The notes under the pieces: generated by a model | What the model saw: only the letters and a program-made list of their open reading frames with translations | Told to the model about the DNA's origin: nothing | The model's database searches: none | Source: Streptomyces regalis | GTDB lineage: Bacteria > Actinomycetota > Actinomycetes > Streptomycetales > Streptomycetaceae | Direction of reading: 5' to 3' | Assembly (NCBI RefSeq): GCF_001509475.1 | Contig: NZ_LLZG01000115.1 | Span: 124,001 to 188,000, forward strand | Length of the DNA: 64,000 bases | In this document: positions 6,919-15,244 of the stretch, piece after piece | How positions within the stretch are numbered: position 1 is the first letter of the stretch | Layout: each line of letters starts with the position of its first letter | Position numbers and translations under genes: made by a program

Positions 6919-8439
6919 TCAGCCGGTCGTCTTTGCCGAGCTCGCTGTCACCGCTCCCCCGACCCCGCCCTTCGTCAGTAGCCACTCGCGGTGGAGGGCG
7001 CCCAGCGGGATCTTCGTCTGGAAGACGGGCGTGCCGAATATGGTCAGTTGGAGCTGGAGGGAACCAGTGAGGTCCACGCCGCCGTACAGGGCGTAGGAGC
7101 CTGCCGCCGTGGCCGTGCCGTCGGAGGATGCCTCGGCCGATGCGTCGGCGTGGGCGCGGACGTACGGGGCCAGGTCGGCCGTGACGCCCACCGTGCCGTA
7201 CAGGCCTACGGTGGCCTCGGCGCCCAACGCGGCCTTGACGTCGCCGGCGGTTGTGACCGTGGCCTTCAGGGGCTCGCCCGTCATGTCGGACTCGCTGACC
7301 GGGGTCCAGCCCTTGGCCCAGGAGAAGGTGCCGCCGACGCGGAAGTCGCCCTTGAGGTCCTGTTCGACGTCCACCGTCACCCGGCCGTCCGCGTTCACCT
7401 GGATGTAGCAGGTCAGATCCAGGTTTACGACGACGGGGATCGGGCCGACCTGGATCACCGGGTCGGAGTGGAGCTCGGCGAAGGGGATGCGGATCGGCTG
7501 TCCGTTCGTCGAGCCGGCCGCGCGGCCCTTCAGGGACCACTGGGAGGCCCAGTCTCCGGACAGGCCCAGGAAGGCCCCGCCGGGCGAAGCGCTCGTGCCG
7601 CCGCCGGAGCCGTCGTACGAGAACGCGACCTCGGGGGCGAGTTGGACGAAGCCCTCCACGGACGCGGCCGCCGACGCCGGGGCGCCCTCGGCCGTGGCGA
7701 CCGCCGCGCCCACGTCGATACGCAGGCTGCCCAGCGGGAGTTTCGCGCCCTCGGGTCCGAAGTGGAGGTCACCGGTCTTCGCCCAGGAGACCTTCACGCC
7801 CTGGACGAGCGGCTTGACCTCGACGGACGACGGGTCGACCGGGACCTCGCCCTCGGCCTTGCTCTCGCCGAGCACGGAGTTGAGCTTCGCCGGTTCCGTC
7901 CCGACCGTCATACCGCCGTCCTGCGTGGTGCTGACGACCTCCGTGACCTCGGCCAGCACGCCGTCGGGGGCGCCGGGGGCCGGGGCACTGGCGATGATGT
8001 CGCCGACGGCTACCGGGGGTTGGGCCGAGGGGCCGGTTGAGGGGCCGGATGAGGGGCCGGATGAGGGACTGGCCGAGGGGTCGGTGGTCGGTTCGGCCGT
8101 GGGTTCCGTGGTCGGTTCGGCAGTCGGTTTCGCTGCGGACCGCGACGAGATGACGGCCCGTCCGCTCTTCCTGTCGTACGAGGCGACCTTGAGCGAGGAC
8201 TTCTTCGCCGTGCCTCCCTCACCTGCGTCGGCCACCGTGGTGGGAGTGGCCGTACCGGAGGACGGGGCCGCGACGACCGCGAGTTGTTCCTGGACCGCGG
8301 CGGGCTCAGGGCTCTCGGCCGCCGGCTCGGTCGCCGTTTCGGGGGTGGTCGGGGAGGTGGTGGAGCAGCCCGTGATGAGCAGGGCCGCGATGGTGGCTGC
8401 CGACAGTAAGGCATGCCTCTTGAGCTTGGATCTGTGCAC
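6919..8439 (-). CDS. Large lipoprotein with Pro/Ser/Thr-rich linker
   Basis: 506 residues from the GTG at 8439, which has CGAGGA upstream and opens a lipoprotein signal (KRHALLSAATIAALL with lipobox ITGC). The next 120 residues are low-complexity Pro/Glu/Thr with repeats of GPSS and PTAEPTTE. The remaining 350 residues look like a beta-rich extracellular domain (GDLHFGPEGAKLPLG, WAKGWTPVSESD) conserved to the C-terminus. No enzyme motif is visible. It sits tandem with another lipoprotein gene at 8674. It probably acts at the cell surface; function unknown. Confidence 0.8.
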   Translation of the reverse strand: MHRSKLKRHALLSAATIAALLITGCSTTSPTTPETATEPAAESPEPAAVQEQLAVVAAPSSGTATPTTVADAGEGGTAKKSSLKVASYDRKSGRAVISSRSAAKPTAEPTTEPTAEPTTDPSASPSSGPSSGPSTGPSAQPPVAVGDIIASAPAPGAPDGVLAEVTEVVSTTQDGGMTVGTEPAKLNSVLGESKAEGEVPVDPSSVEVKPLVQGVKVSWAKTGDLHFGPEGAKLPLGSLRIDVGAAVATAEGAPASAAASVEGFVQLAPEVAFSYDGSGGGTSASPGGAFLGLSGDWASQWSLKGRAAGSTNGQPIRIPFAELHSDPVIQVGPIPVVVNLDLTCYIQVNADGRVTVDVEQDLKGDFRVGGTFSWAKGWTPVSESDMTGEPLKATVTTAGDVKAALGAEATVGLYGTVGVTADLAPYVRAHADASAEASSDGTATAAGSYALYGGVDLTGSLQLQLTIFGTPVFQTKIPLGALHREWLLTKGGVGGAVTASSAKTTG

Positions 8440-8636
8440 GCGTGTCCTCGGGAGCGGTGTATGGGGGTGCGCTGCAGGAGGTGACTGGTGGGAGGGCACG
8501 CGGCCGTGCCGGGACATGCCGAGTCAGGCGGTTCCGGTACTGGCGCAAACGGCGATTACCCCCCAGTAGTCATGCATGAGCATGCCAGGATCGCGGACAC
8601 AGCAGCCGCTTTCTTCCTCGCGCGACTGCGGTGACG

Positions 8637-8664
8637 TGAGTCACATGAGCCACATGAGTCACAT
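8637..8664. repeat. Short direct repeats CATGAGTCA
   Basis: Three near-identical 9-bp units (GTGAGTCA, CATGAGCCA, CATGAGTCA) run in tandem between the two lipoprotein genes, directly after the stop of the upstream one. Reading GAGTCA/TGACTC it could be an operator or remnant satellite. Nothing else is seen in this 234-base gap apart from the promoter region expected for the downstream gene. Confidence 0.4.
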
Positions 8665-8673
8665 CAAGGTCGG

Positions 8674-9795
8674 TCAGCAGGTCGTCGGGACGACCGCCTC
8701 CGGATCGCCGCTCAGTGCGGTGGCAGTGACCCATCCCGTCTCGCCGTTCGTGCGGAGCAGCTTGACCCAGATGTTGCTGACCGAGCCGTGTGCGGATACC
8801 TCTTCCCCGCGCTGGAAGCACAGGGCCTGGTATTCGCCCTGCGCGGCTATGTGGCTCACCTGGACACCGGCCGTACTCGGCTCCGAGCGGACCGGAGCGT
8901 AGGCCTGGCCGTAGACGGTCGTGGTGGCAGTGGTGGTCGTGTCGTCCGTGGGCGGCGACGAGTCCGTGGGCGTGGGGGGTGAAGTGAGCTCGGTTGCGGT
9001 ATCGGACGGAGACGGGTTCTGCCCGGATGCCGCGACGAAGACCGTGGCCGCCTGCTCCAGGGCCGCCTCGACCGTGTCGCCCGGGCCTGGGGCCGTCTCG
9101 TCGGGGCGCGGCAGTTGCACCGCCCCCTCGGGGCCGGTCGTGGGGATTTCGACCTTGGTGACGGCGCCCTCCTCGGACGCGTCCGTTTCCTCGGTGGCGT
9201 ACTGAACCTTGAGGCAGGCGGCGGTCAGCTTGGTGACCGTGTCCGTCACGGAGTCACCGGCGGACACTTCCGGCAGTACGAGTTCGAGGGCGCCGGAGTC
9301 GGGACAGGCGGCCGACGCCGAGGCGCTGGGGATCGGGGAGTCCTGCGGGGTGTCGGAGACGGTGAGCTGTGTCGTCTCGCCCGGCTCGGCGTCCGTGGCG
9401 TCGATACGCAGTGTGCCGCCCTTGGCCGGGGCCAACGACTGGCCGTCGAGGGACGGTTCGACACGGCGGTCCGTGCGGATCAGATAGCCCGCTTCGACAA
9501 GTCCCTGTTTTGGACTTACATATCGGAAGATCGCGGTGAGGTAACCCTTGGGGTCGATTTCGAACTGATGCTCAACTCCCGCATCCACGGAGAACACGCC
9601 GATCGGGGTCACAAAAGATCTGCCTACGGAAACAGTGATTTTTCCCGACGAGTCGAGCGTGAACGTGACCGGCGCGAAAGCCGGGGTGAAGGAGGCGGAG
9701 GCATCGGAGTTGTCGCAGCCCGCCGCGCCCACCAGAGCCATCAGCGTCATCCCGACTATCGGCAGGGCAAGCACCCTTGTCGCGACTGAACGCAT
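8674..9795 (-). CDS. Lipoprotein with C-terminal SH3-like domain
   Basis: 373 residues starting at the ATG at 9795 (MRSVATRVLALPIVGMTLMA, lipobox VGAAGC). A beta-rich region (about 25-150) and a Pro/Thr-rich linker (about 225-285) lead to a bacterial SH3-type domain of about 75 residues: YAPVRSEPSTAGVQV, AQGEYQALCFQRGEEV, WVKLLRTNGETGWV. Such domains bind cell-wall peptides. Two cysteines in the SH3 part could form a disulfide. Its partner lipoprotein lies 234 bp downstream on the same strand. Confidence 0.82.
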   Translation of the reverse strand: MRSVATRVLALPIVGMTLMALVGAAGCDNSDASASFTPAFAPVTFTLDSSGKITVSVGRSFVTPIGVFSVDAGVEHQFEIDPKGYLTAIFRYVSPKQGLVEAGYLIRTDRRVEPSLDGQSLAPAKGGTLRIDATDAEPGETTQLTVSDTPQDSPIPSASASAACPDSGALELVLPEVSAGDSVTDTVTKLTAACLKVQYATEETDASEEGAVTKVEIPTTGPEGAVQLPRPDETAPGPGDTVEAALEQAATVFVAASGQNPSPSDTATELTSPPTPTDSSPPTDDTTTTATTTVYGQAYAPVRSEPSTAGVQVSHIAAQGEYQALCFQRGEEVSAHGSVSNIWVKLLRTNGETGWVTATALSGDPEAVVPTTC

Positions 9796-9997
9796 ACCGC
9801 ATCCCCCGATGCCCCCCGTGCGCACACTCCTGCGCGCGCCCTACCGGAATTCCGAAGCGTAGCGCTGCGGGCAGGTCGCCACCATCTCCATTTCCGAATT
9901 CCGCGGGCAGAGTGCCGAATTCGCGAACGGATTGGGGTGGAAGGGGTTGGGGAGTTTTGGAGAGGCTGGACGGGCAGCTTGCCCGCCCGGCCTCCGG

Positions 9998-11848
9998 TCA
10001 GTGCCCGCAGCCGTCTCCGGGGGGCTCGGGTGTTGGCTGGGGTGCGGGGTCGGGGACGGGTGCGGGGCCAGTCGTCTCCGGAGGGGCGGGGGCTTCCGGC
10101 ACCTCCGGGGCCTCCGGGGGCTCCGGGGCCTCCGACGTCTCCTCAATCGGCGTCGGAGCTACGGGAGTTGGTGTCGACGGCTCCGGTGTGGGCGAGGGTG
10201 CCGGTGTTGCCGGAACCTCGGTCCCCGGGGCCTCCGGAGCATCCGGGTACGGCGGCGTCTCCTGCCCCGGCTCATCCGGCTGCTCGTCCACCGGGTCGGC
10301 CGGTGCGGGGTCCGCCGGTTCGGGATCCGCCGGTGCCGGGGCGGCCGGGTCTTCAGTCCCCGGCGTCGGCTCGTTCTGCGGAGGAGTGTCGCTCTGCGGA
10401 GGAGTGTCGCTCTGCGGGGGCGCGGGGTCCGCCGGTGCCGGAGCAGCCGGTGCCGGAGCACCCGGTGCCGGAGCGGCCGGGTCTTCGGCTCCCGGCGTCG
10501 GTTCGTGCTGCGGAGGCGTGTCGGCCGCCGGGGGCTCGATCACCGGCTCCTCGTGCGGCGGTGCCGGATCATCGGCGTCCGGCGCTGCGACCACCGGTTC
10601 GGCCGCAGCAGCTCCCGGCTCAGCCTCAGCCACCACGCCGCTCACCGACGTATCCGCATCAGCGGCAGGAGCGACGACATCGGCAGTCAAAGCGCCGCCC
10701 CCGCTGTCCATCCGGCGGTGCTCCGCCTGCTCGGCGTCCTTCGCCTCCCGCGCCCCCGCCGGGCCACCCGATCCACCCGGCTCCGCCGCCCCGGCACCCG
10801 GCCCCTCCGACGGCCGGGAGGCCACCGGCGCGTCCGCGAGCGGTACCCGGTCCGGGGGCGGGGTCGGAGACGGGGTGCTCGTGCCCAGGGCGAGCATCAT
10901 CGCGAGGGCCGCGCCCGCGACCGTCGCGCCCGCCGCGATCGCCGTCGGCACCTTCGCGCCGCCCGCGCCGCCGGTCATGGCCTGACGGGCCGCGTGCAGC
11001 GCGCTGCCGACCTGGCCGCTCAGGGCGGCTGTGGCGCCGGCGGACCCGGCGACGAAGGACAGCAGGAACTTGCCCGTGCCGCCCACGGCGAAGACCAGCA
11101 GGGCCGGGCCGACCAGTGCGGGCAGGCGGTCGTTGGCGCGCATGAGGACGGCGAGCCGGCCGCGGCAGTCGTCGCAGGTGTCCACGTGGGCGAGCAGGCG
11201 TTCCGACTGGCGTGGTGTCGCGTTGCCGCGGACGTAGGCCGGCATGCGCACCCAATGGACCTCGCACGCGGGGTCGTCGGGGGCGCCGGTCTGGGAACGG
11301 AGGAAGGCCTGGCGCATGCCCTCGCGGGCGCGGTGCAGGAGTACGGCCGTTGCGCCCTGCTTGGCGCCGATGCGCTGTCCGACCATCTCCAGCGGCTGGC
11401 CTTCCGCCTCCGCCAGCCACAGGGCCTGTACCCAGCGTTCGGGCAGTTGGCCCAGCACGCGCACCAGCAGGTCCACTTCCGAGACCTGTTCGGCCGGGTC
11501 CGCCGGGTCCTCCGCGTGGACGGAGACCTCCGTGCGCTCGGCGGTCCGCGGGTCGTGCGGGGTCTCGCGCGCCTCGCCGCCGGCCGTGGCCGCCAGGTGC
11601 CGCACGGTCGTCATCAGGTACGCCGGTACGTTCTCGATCTCGTGCCCCGCCGACAGCCGCCGCCAGACACGGAAGTGCGCCTCGGCGACCAGGTCCTCGG
11701 CGGCCCAGGAGTTGTTCCGGGTGAGCGAGCGGGCGTAGGCGACCAGGCGCGGCTGCTGTTCCTCGTAGATGCGGGCGTACGAGGCGGTGGCGGAAGCGGA
11801 GGCGGGAGGTGACGCCTGGGCTGGCACCTTGGGGGAACCGTCGGACAT
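9998..11848 (-). CDS. Membrane-tethered ECF sigma factor with zinc finger and Pro-rich tail
   Basis: 616 residues from the ATG at 11848, which has GGAG nine bases upstream. Sigma region 2 covers about 25-90 (ARIYEEQQPRLVAYARSLT, AEDLVAEAHFRVWRRL) and region 4 about 125-185 (LGQLPERWVQALWLAEAEG). Next comes an anti-sigma-type zinc finger HVDTCDDC (H221, C225, C228), a hydrophobic stretch at about 243-275 and a second at about 301-322. A roughly 290-residue Pro/Ala/Glu tail with PPQSDTPPQSD repeats ends in DGCGH. Sigma and anti-sigma modules in one chain are known for ECF groups of the ECF52 kind. The tail is probably outside the cell and may act as sensor or wall spacer. Confidence 0.88.
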   Translation of the reverse strand: MSDGSPKVPAQASPPASASATASYARIYEEQQPRLVAYARSLTRNNSWAAEDLVAEAHFRVWRRLSAGHEIENVPAYLMTTVRHLAATAGGEARETPHDPRTAERTEVSVHAEDPADPAEQVSEVDLLVRVLGQLPERWVQALWLAEAEGQPLEMVGQRIGAKQGATAVLLHRAREGMRQAFLRSQTGAPDDPACEVHWVRMPAYVRGNATPRQSERLLAHVDTCDDCRGRLAVLMRANDRLPALVGPALLVFAVGGTGKFLLSFVAGSAGATAALSGQVGSALHAARQAMTGGAGGAKVPTAIAAGATVAGAALAMMLALGTSTPSPTPPPDRVPLADAPVASRPSEGPGAGAAEPGGSGGPAGAREAKDAEQAEHRRMDSGGGALTADVVAPAADADTSVSGVVAEAEPGAAAAEPVVAAPDADDPAPPHEEPVIEPPAADTPPQHEPTPGAEDPAAPAPGAPAPAAPAPADPAPPQSDTPPQSDTPPQNEPTPGTEDPAAPAPADPEPADPAPADPVDEQPDEPGQETPPYPDAPEAPGTEVPATPAPSPTPEPSTPTPVAPTPIEETSEAPEPPEAPEVPEAPAPPETTGPAPVPDPAPQPTPEPPGDGCGH

Positions 11849-12066
11849 GGCAGGAACGCTCCAGTTGCCTGCTGAGCTGATGAGGGCTGACGAGTTCGTC
11901 AGCGTAGATGACTTAAAACTCAACTAAATGGTTCGAGTGAGTTAGATCACAGGGGCCGTCTTCTGGTTCGGCGTAATCAACCGGCCTGCCATCCGGTCGA
12001 GAAGGCACACAGACACCGACAGGACAGAACACAAGACAGAACAAGAGAGAAAGAGAGAAGACGACC

Positions 12067-12480
12067 ATGCGCCCCGTCCTCGAACAGCCCGTCCGCGCCC
12101 GCCTCGTCACCCCCGGCTACCTGGAGCTGCCGATCCGCCCCACCCTGCGCTACGACGCCACCGAGCCCTTCGCCGTGCACGTCGACTTCCCGGCCCGTGT
12201 CTCGGCCGACGAGAACGGCGTCACCTGGACGTTCGCCCGTTCACTGCTGGAGGAGGGGCTGGCGGCGGCCGCCGGGATCGGGGACGTACGCATACGGCCG
12301 GGCGAGCGGTCCCGCACGGTCATCGAGTTCCACGCGGGGCACGGCATGGCCGTCATCAGATTCGGTACGGCCTCTCTCCGGCGGTTTCTGCAACGGTCGT
12401 ACGCCGTCGTCGAGCCGGGGAGAGAGGATCTGGGGCCGGAACTCGACCACGGGCTCACGTCCCTGCTCGACGGAGTCTGA
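12067..12480 (+). CDS. SsgA-like protein (SALP)
   Basis: 137 residues with the SALP pattern: LRYDATEPFAVHVDF, WTFARSLLEEGL, GDVRI and a C-terminal RFLQRSYAVVEPG. SALPs are actinomycete-only regulators of septum placement and spore wall assembly. A GAGAGAAG ribosome site precedes the ATG. It is divergent from the tethered sigma factor gene across a relatively AT-rich spacer. It is not one of the members I can name, and diverges from SsgB and SsgG at the N-terminus (PVRARLVTPGYLELP). Its stop is three bases from the convergent Lrp gene. Confidence 0.9.
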   Translation: MRPVLEQPVRARLVTPGYLELPIRPTLRYDATEPFAVHVDFPARVSADENGVTWTFARSLLEEGLAAAAGIGDVRIRPGERSRTVIEFHAGHGMAVIRFGTASLRRFLQRSYAVVEPGREDLGPELDHGLTSLLDGV

Positions 12481-12483
12481 AGG

Positions 12484-12945
12484 TCACGAGGTCTCCATGG
12501 GGGCCAGCACACGCGTGCCCGACTGCCGGTAGATCACCGAGCTGCGAAAGCTCACCACCTCGCGGCGGGCGCTGAAACGGTCCATGAGGAAGGCGTGCAG
12601 GTGCTCGATGTCCGGGACGGCCACGTGGACGAGGAAGTCGTCGTCGCCGGAGACCACGAAGACCGAGACGACCTCGGGGAGTTGGGTGAGGTAGCTCTCG
12701 AAGTCGTAGATCACCTCGCGGCTCAGCGGACGCAGCCGGGCGAAGACCAGGGCCTGGAGCGAGCGGCCCAGCAGGCGTGGCTGTACGGCCGCGTGGTAGC
12801 CGGTGATCACGCCACGGGCGCGCAGGGCGCGGACCCGTTCCAGGCAGGTGGAGGGTGCGATGCCGACCTTGCGGGCGAGTTCGCGGTTGGTGAGCCGTGC
12901 ATCGCGCTGGAGATGGGTGAGGATCGCCGAATCAGTGTCGTCCAT
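12484..12945 (-). CDS. Lrp/AsnC-family transcriptional regulator
   Basis: 153 residues from the ATG at 12945, preferred over 12954 because GGAAG sits ten bases upstream. A winged HTH (DSAILTHLQRDARLTNRELA and VGIAPSTCLERVRALRARGV) is followed by the RAM ligand-binding domain (about 65-140). It is divergent from a methyltransferase gene, separated by about 107 bp, which it may control. The effector is unknown. Confidence 0.92.
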   Translation of the reverse strand: MDDTDSAILTHLQRDARLTNRELARKVGIAPSTCLERVRALRARGVITGYHAAVQPRLLGRSLQALVFARLRPLSREVIYDFESYLTQLPEVVSVFVVSGDDDFLVHVAVPDIEHLHAFLMDRFSARREVVSFRSSVIYRQSGTRVLAPMETS

Positions 12946-13052
12946 GGCCGTCATTCTTCCCGGGGTTCCGAATTTGGTTCGGGCGAGGCGCTCAACTCCC
13001 GTACCGCGGCCTAGATTTCCCTCGCCTGTCGGACCGAAGGGAGCCCCCGTCC

Positions 13053-13916
13053 ATGACGACTGCCGCCACCACCGCCACCACCGGTGCCGCCACCGACCAG
13101 CCCGTCGGACAAGCCGTCGACCACTACGACCGGTTTCTCGCGGAGCACTACACCTGGATGCTCGGCGGTGATCTCGACGCGCTCGTCGCCGCCCAGCGCG
13201 ATCTGCTCGCGGGGTGGGGCGTGGTGCCGGGCTCGGGGCCGGGGGACGGATCGCTCGCCGTGGATCTCGGGTGCGGGCCGGGGCATACGAGCCTTGCCCT
13301 GGCCGGTGTGGGCTACGACTCCGTCCTCGCGGTCGATCTGAGCCGACCGCTGCTGGGCGAACTCGCGGCGTACGCCCGTGACATGCCGGCGGTGCGGCCG
13401 GTGCGGGCGGATGTGCGCACCGCCCTGCGGGAGCTCGTGCGGCCGGGGTCCGCGGGGGCCGTCCTCTGTCTGGGTGACACGCTGACGCATCTGCCGACCC
13501 GGGGTGATGTGGCCGCCCTCTTCGCCGATGTCGCCGACGCGCTCATGCCCGGAGGGACGGCCGTGTTCAGCTACCGCGACCTGACGGTCCCGCTCACCGG
13601 CACCGACCGCTTCCTCCCGGTCCGGGCCACCGAGGACCGGATCATGACCTGCTTCCTGGAGTACCCGGACGACTACAACGACTACACGGTCGTCGTGCAC
13701 GACCTCATCCACACCCGGGACAGCTCGGACGCCGACTGGACCCTCACCGCCCACAGTTACCGCAAACTGCGGCTGTCCCACGCCTGGGTGCTGGCGCAAC
13801 TCCACACGGCCGGGCTGCGCGTGACGCACGAGGACAGCGGGCCCGGGGGCATGCGGACGGTCGTGCTGGAGCGGGCCTGCGGGCTGAGGACCGGCGGCGA
13901 CCGCGAGCGAGATTAG
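13053..13916 (+). CDS. Class I SAM-dependent methyltransferase
   Basis: 287 residues. Motif I is AVDLGCGPGHTSLAL (about 69-83), the acidic loop is VLAVDLSRPLL (about 91-101), and LCLGDTLTHLP (about 142-152) and MPGGTAVFSYRDL (about 169-181) complete the fold. The extended C-terminus resembles small-molecule methyltransferases. Divergent Lrp regulator and a decaying gene downstream are its neighbours; no pathway context is evident. Confidence 0.88.
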   Translation: MTTAATTATTGAATDQPVGQAVDHYDRFLAEHYTWMLGGDLDALVAAQRDLLAGWGVVPGSGPGDGSLAVDLGCGPGHTSLALAGVGYDSVLAVDLSRPLLGELAAYARDMPAVRPVRADVRTALRELVRPGSAGAVLCLGDTLTHLPTRGDVAALFADVADALMPGGTAVFSYRDLTVPLTGTDRFLPVRATEDRIMTCFLEYPDDYNDYTVVVHDLIHTRDSSDADWTLTAHSYRKLRLSHAWVLAQLHTAGLRVTHEDSGPGGMRTVVLERACGLRTGGDRERD

Positions 13917-13928
13917 CGAAAGCCCAGG

Positions 13929-14110
13929 TCAGGACTCGGACCAGAAGACCTCGTTGAGGCCCTCCTGGGCGATGGTCTGGGCCATGACGTTGCCGTCCTG
14001 TACGTAGCGCCCGTGCTTGTCGGTGAGGAAGAAGTCGAACGCGGCCACCGGCGTCGTGGCGTCGCAGGCCAGGTCGCCGCGGATGCAGAAGCGGGCGACC
14101 GGGACGCCCG
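13929..14110 (-). pseudogene. C-terminal fragment of a secreted-type hydrolase
   Basis: The minus strand encodes VPVARFCIRGDLACD, then TPVAAFDFFLTDKHGRYV and ends NEVFWSES. This is a convincing protein C-terminus with no start and no N-terminal portion. The GD-x-x-CD pair followed by KHGRY recalls the Asp and His ends of cutinase-like esterases, a weak assignment. Coding sense is lost near 14110, where the plus-strand gene begins. Confidence 0.5.
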
Positions 14111-14125
14111 GGCAGCCCCGCCGTA

Positions 14126-14503
14126 CTGCGCCGCGTAGCCGCCGTCGCGGGTGTGGGCGCGTGTGCCCTGTACGCGTGGGGGCTGCTCGCCGTCAGCGGC
14201 GCGGTCCTGGAGGCGGAGGACGGCGGCACCGACTCGTCGCCGCCCCGGCCCTGCCGTACGGCGGACTGGTGGGAACGGCACCAGCAGGGCAGCGAGATCG
14301 TCGACTACAAGGTCACGTACGTCCCCCTCGGGTTCGTCTGCGAGACGAGCGACGGCGGGAGTTACGACAGCGGTGACGTGCCCGGGTACGTCAACCCGGC
14401 CGTCCTGGGCCTCGCCCTCACGGCCGCCGGGGGCGCGATCGGCGCGGGGTACGCCTCGGAGCTGCGCGCCCGGGCCGAGATACGCAAGAGCAAGGCCGGT
14501 TAG
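14126..14503 (+). CDS. Small membrane protein, start uncertain
   Basis: The frame begins convincingly with LRRVAAVAGVGACALYAWGL, a basic-hydrophobic signal anchor, and ends with a second helix (AVLGLALTAAGGAIGAG) and a charged tail RAEIRKSKAG. A periplasmic loop with PCRTADWWERHQQG and two cysteines lies between. No ATG exists; the candidates are a CTG at 14126 and a GTG at 14153. The preceding codon is GTA, so the original start may have been destroyed where the neighbouring hydrolase fragment abuts it. No family recognised. Confidence 0.55.
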   Translation: MRRVAAVAGVGACALYAWGLLAVSGAVLEAEDGGTDSSPPRPCRTADWWERHQQGSEIVDYKVTYVPLGFVCETSDGGSYDSGDVPGYVNPAVLGLALTAAGGAIGAGYASELRARAEIRKSKAG

Positions 14504-14519
14504 CCTCGGTTCTCCCAGG

Positions 14520-14561
14520 CCCGGCAGAAGTGGTCGAAGGCCCGGCAGAAGTGGTTGGAGG
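14520..14561 (+). repeat. 21-bp tandem duplication upstream of decayed gene
   Basis: Two adjacent 21-bp units beginning CCCGGCAGAAGTGGT differ by only two bases (CGAAGG versus TGGAGG). The second supplies the GGAGG ribosome site of the gene at 14566. It is a recent duplication in a degenerating stretch. Confidence 0.75.
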
Positions 14562-14565
14562 CAGC

Positions 14566-14881
14566 ATGGCGAAGATCCCCAGCGCGGTGGTCGCCGCAGG
14601 CGGACTCGTAGGTGCCCGCCGCGCAGCGGCTGTCGGATACAGCGGCGTGGCCCGCTGGACCAGGAAGCGGCAGCTCGGCGGGGCCGTCGCGGGGGCCGCG
14701 GCCGCGCAGCAGTGACGGCAGCAGGCGGGCGGGAAGGCAGCGGGGGCTGACCGCCGCGTATGTCGCCGCCTTCGCCGGTTCGCATCACCTGGCCAAGAAG
14801 GTGGGCGCCTGGCCCGCCGTGTTCGGGGTGGCGGGGGCGGTCGCCCTGGCGTCCTGGGCGGTGGCGGACCGCAACGGCTGA
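14566..14881 (+). pseudogene. Small alpha-helical protein gene broken by TGA and frameshift
   Basis: The start is good (GGAGG, then ATG) and encodes MAKIPSAVVAAGGLVG followed by WTRKRQLGGAVAGAAAAQQ. A TGA at 14713-14715 then interrupts it. The same frame continues RQQAGGKAAGA and, after a one-base shift near 14747, the sense frame resumes with LTAAYVAAFAGSHHLAKK to ASWAVADRNG at 14881. Spliced together this gives one membrane protein of about 105 residues. TGG to TGA and a single indel would explain it. The function is unknown even in intact relatives. Confidence 0.65.
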
Positions 14882-14935
14882 GGCGACGGGCTTGTCCCGT
14901 CGACCAGCCCCGGCGACGCTCGCTACCCTCCCGCC

Positions 14936-15244
14936 ATGCCGAAGAAGACGCCGACCGAGCTGGTGGTGGATCTGCGAGGGCGGTCGTTCGACGCGCTCGA
15001 CGACTTCTGGGACGCCATCGCCGGCCCGCTCGGCCTGCCGGAGGGGTTCGGCCGGAACACGGAGGCCCTGCGGGACACCCTCCAGGTCGGCGGCGTCTCC
15101 GAGGTCGTCGACAGCTACGACGTCGTGAGCGTCCACGTCGACAAGCGCGGCGTCTTCACCTCGCGGGACCGCGAGGCGCGGGCGTTGCGCAGAGCGTTCG
15201 CCGGCCCGCGGTCACGGCTGGTCACCCACGTCGTCCCGGACTGA
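14936..15244 (+). CDS. Barstar-family protein, orphan
   Basis: 102 residues matching barstar: LVVDLRGRSFDALDDFWD at the start, then AGPLGLPEGFGRNTEALRDT with the conserved Trp/Asn/Asp region. Barstar inhibits extracellular ribonucleases of the barnase type. No barnase gene lies within this window, so it is either a resident immunity gene or acts on a distant nuclease. The last 33 bases overlap the end of the convergent VOC gene. Confidence 0.88.
   Translation: MPKKTPTELVVDLRGRSFDALDDFWDAIAGPLGLPEGFGRNTEALRDTLQVGGVSEVVDSYDVVSVHVDKRGVFTSRDREARALRRAFAGPRSRLVTHVVPD

Noticed and set aside
9932..11812. Very long open frames opposite the sigma factor gene
   Set aside because: They are antisense shadows of a Pro/Ala-rich, GC-rich gene; they lack domain-like sequence and ribosome sites.
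14936..15244. Complete barnase-barstar toxin-antitoxin pair
   Set aside because: Only barstar is present; the neighbouring frames do not resemble a ribonuclease.
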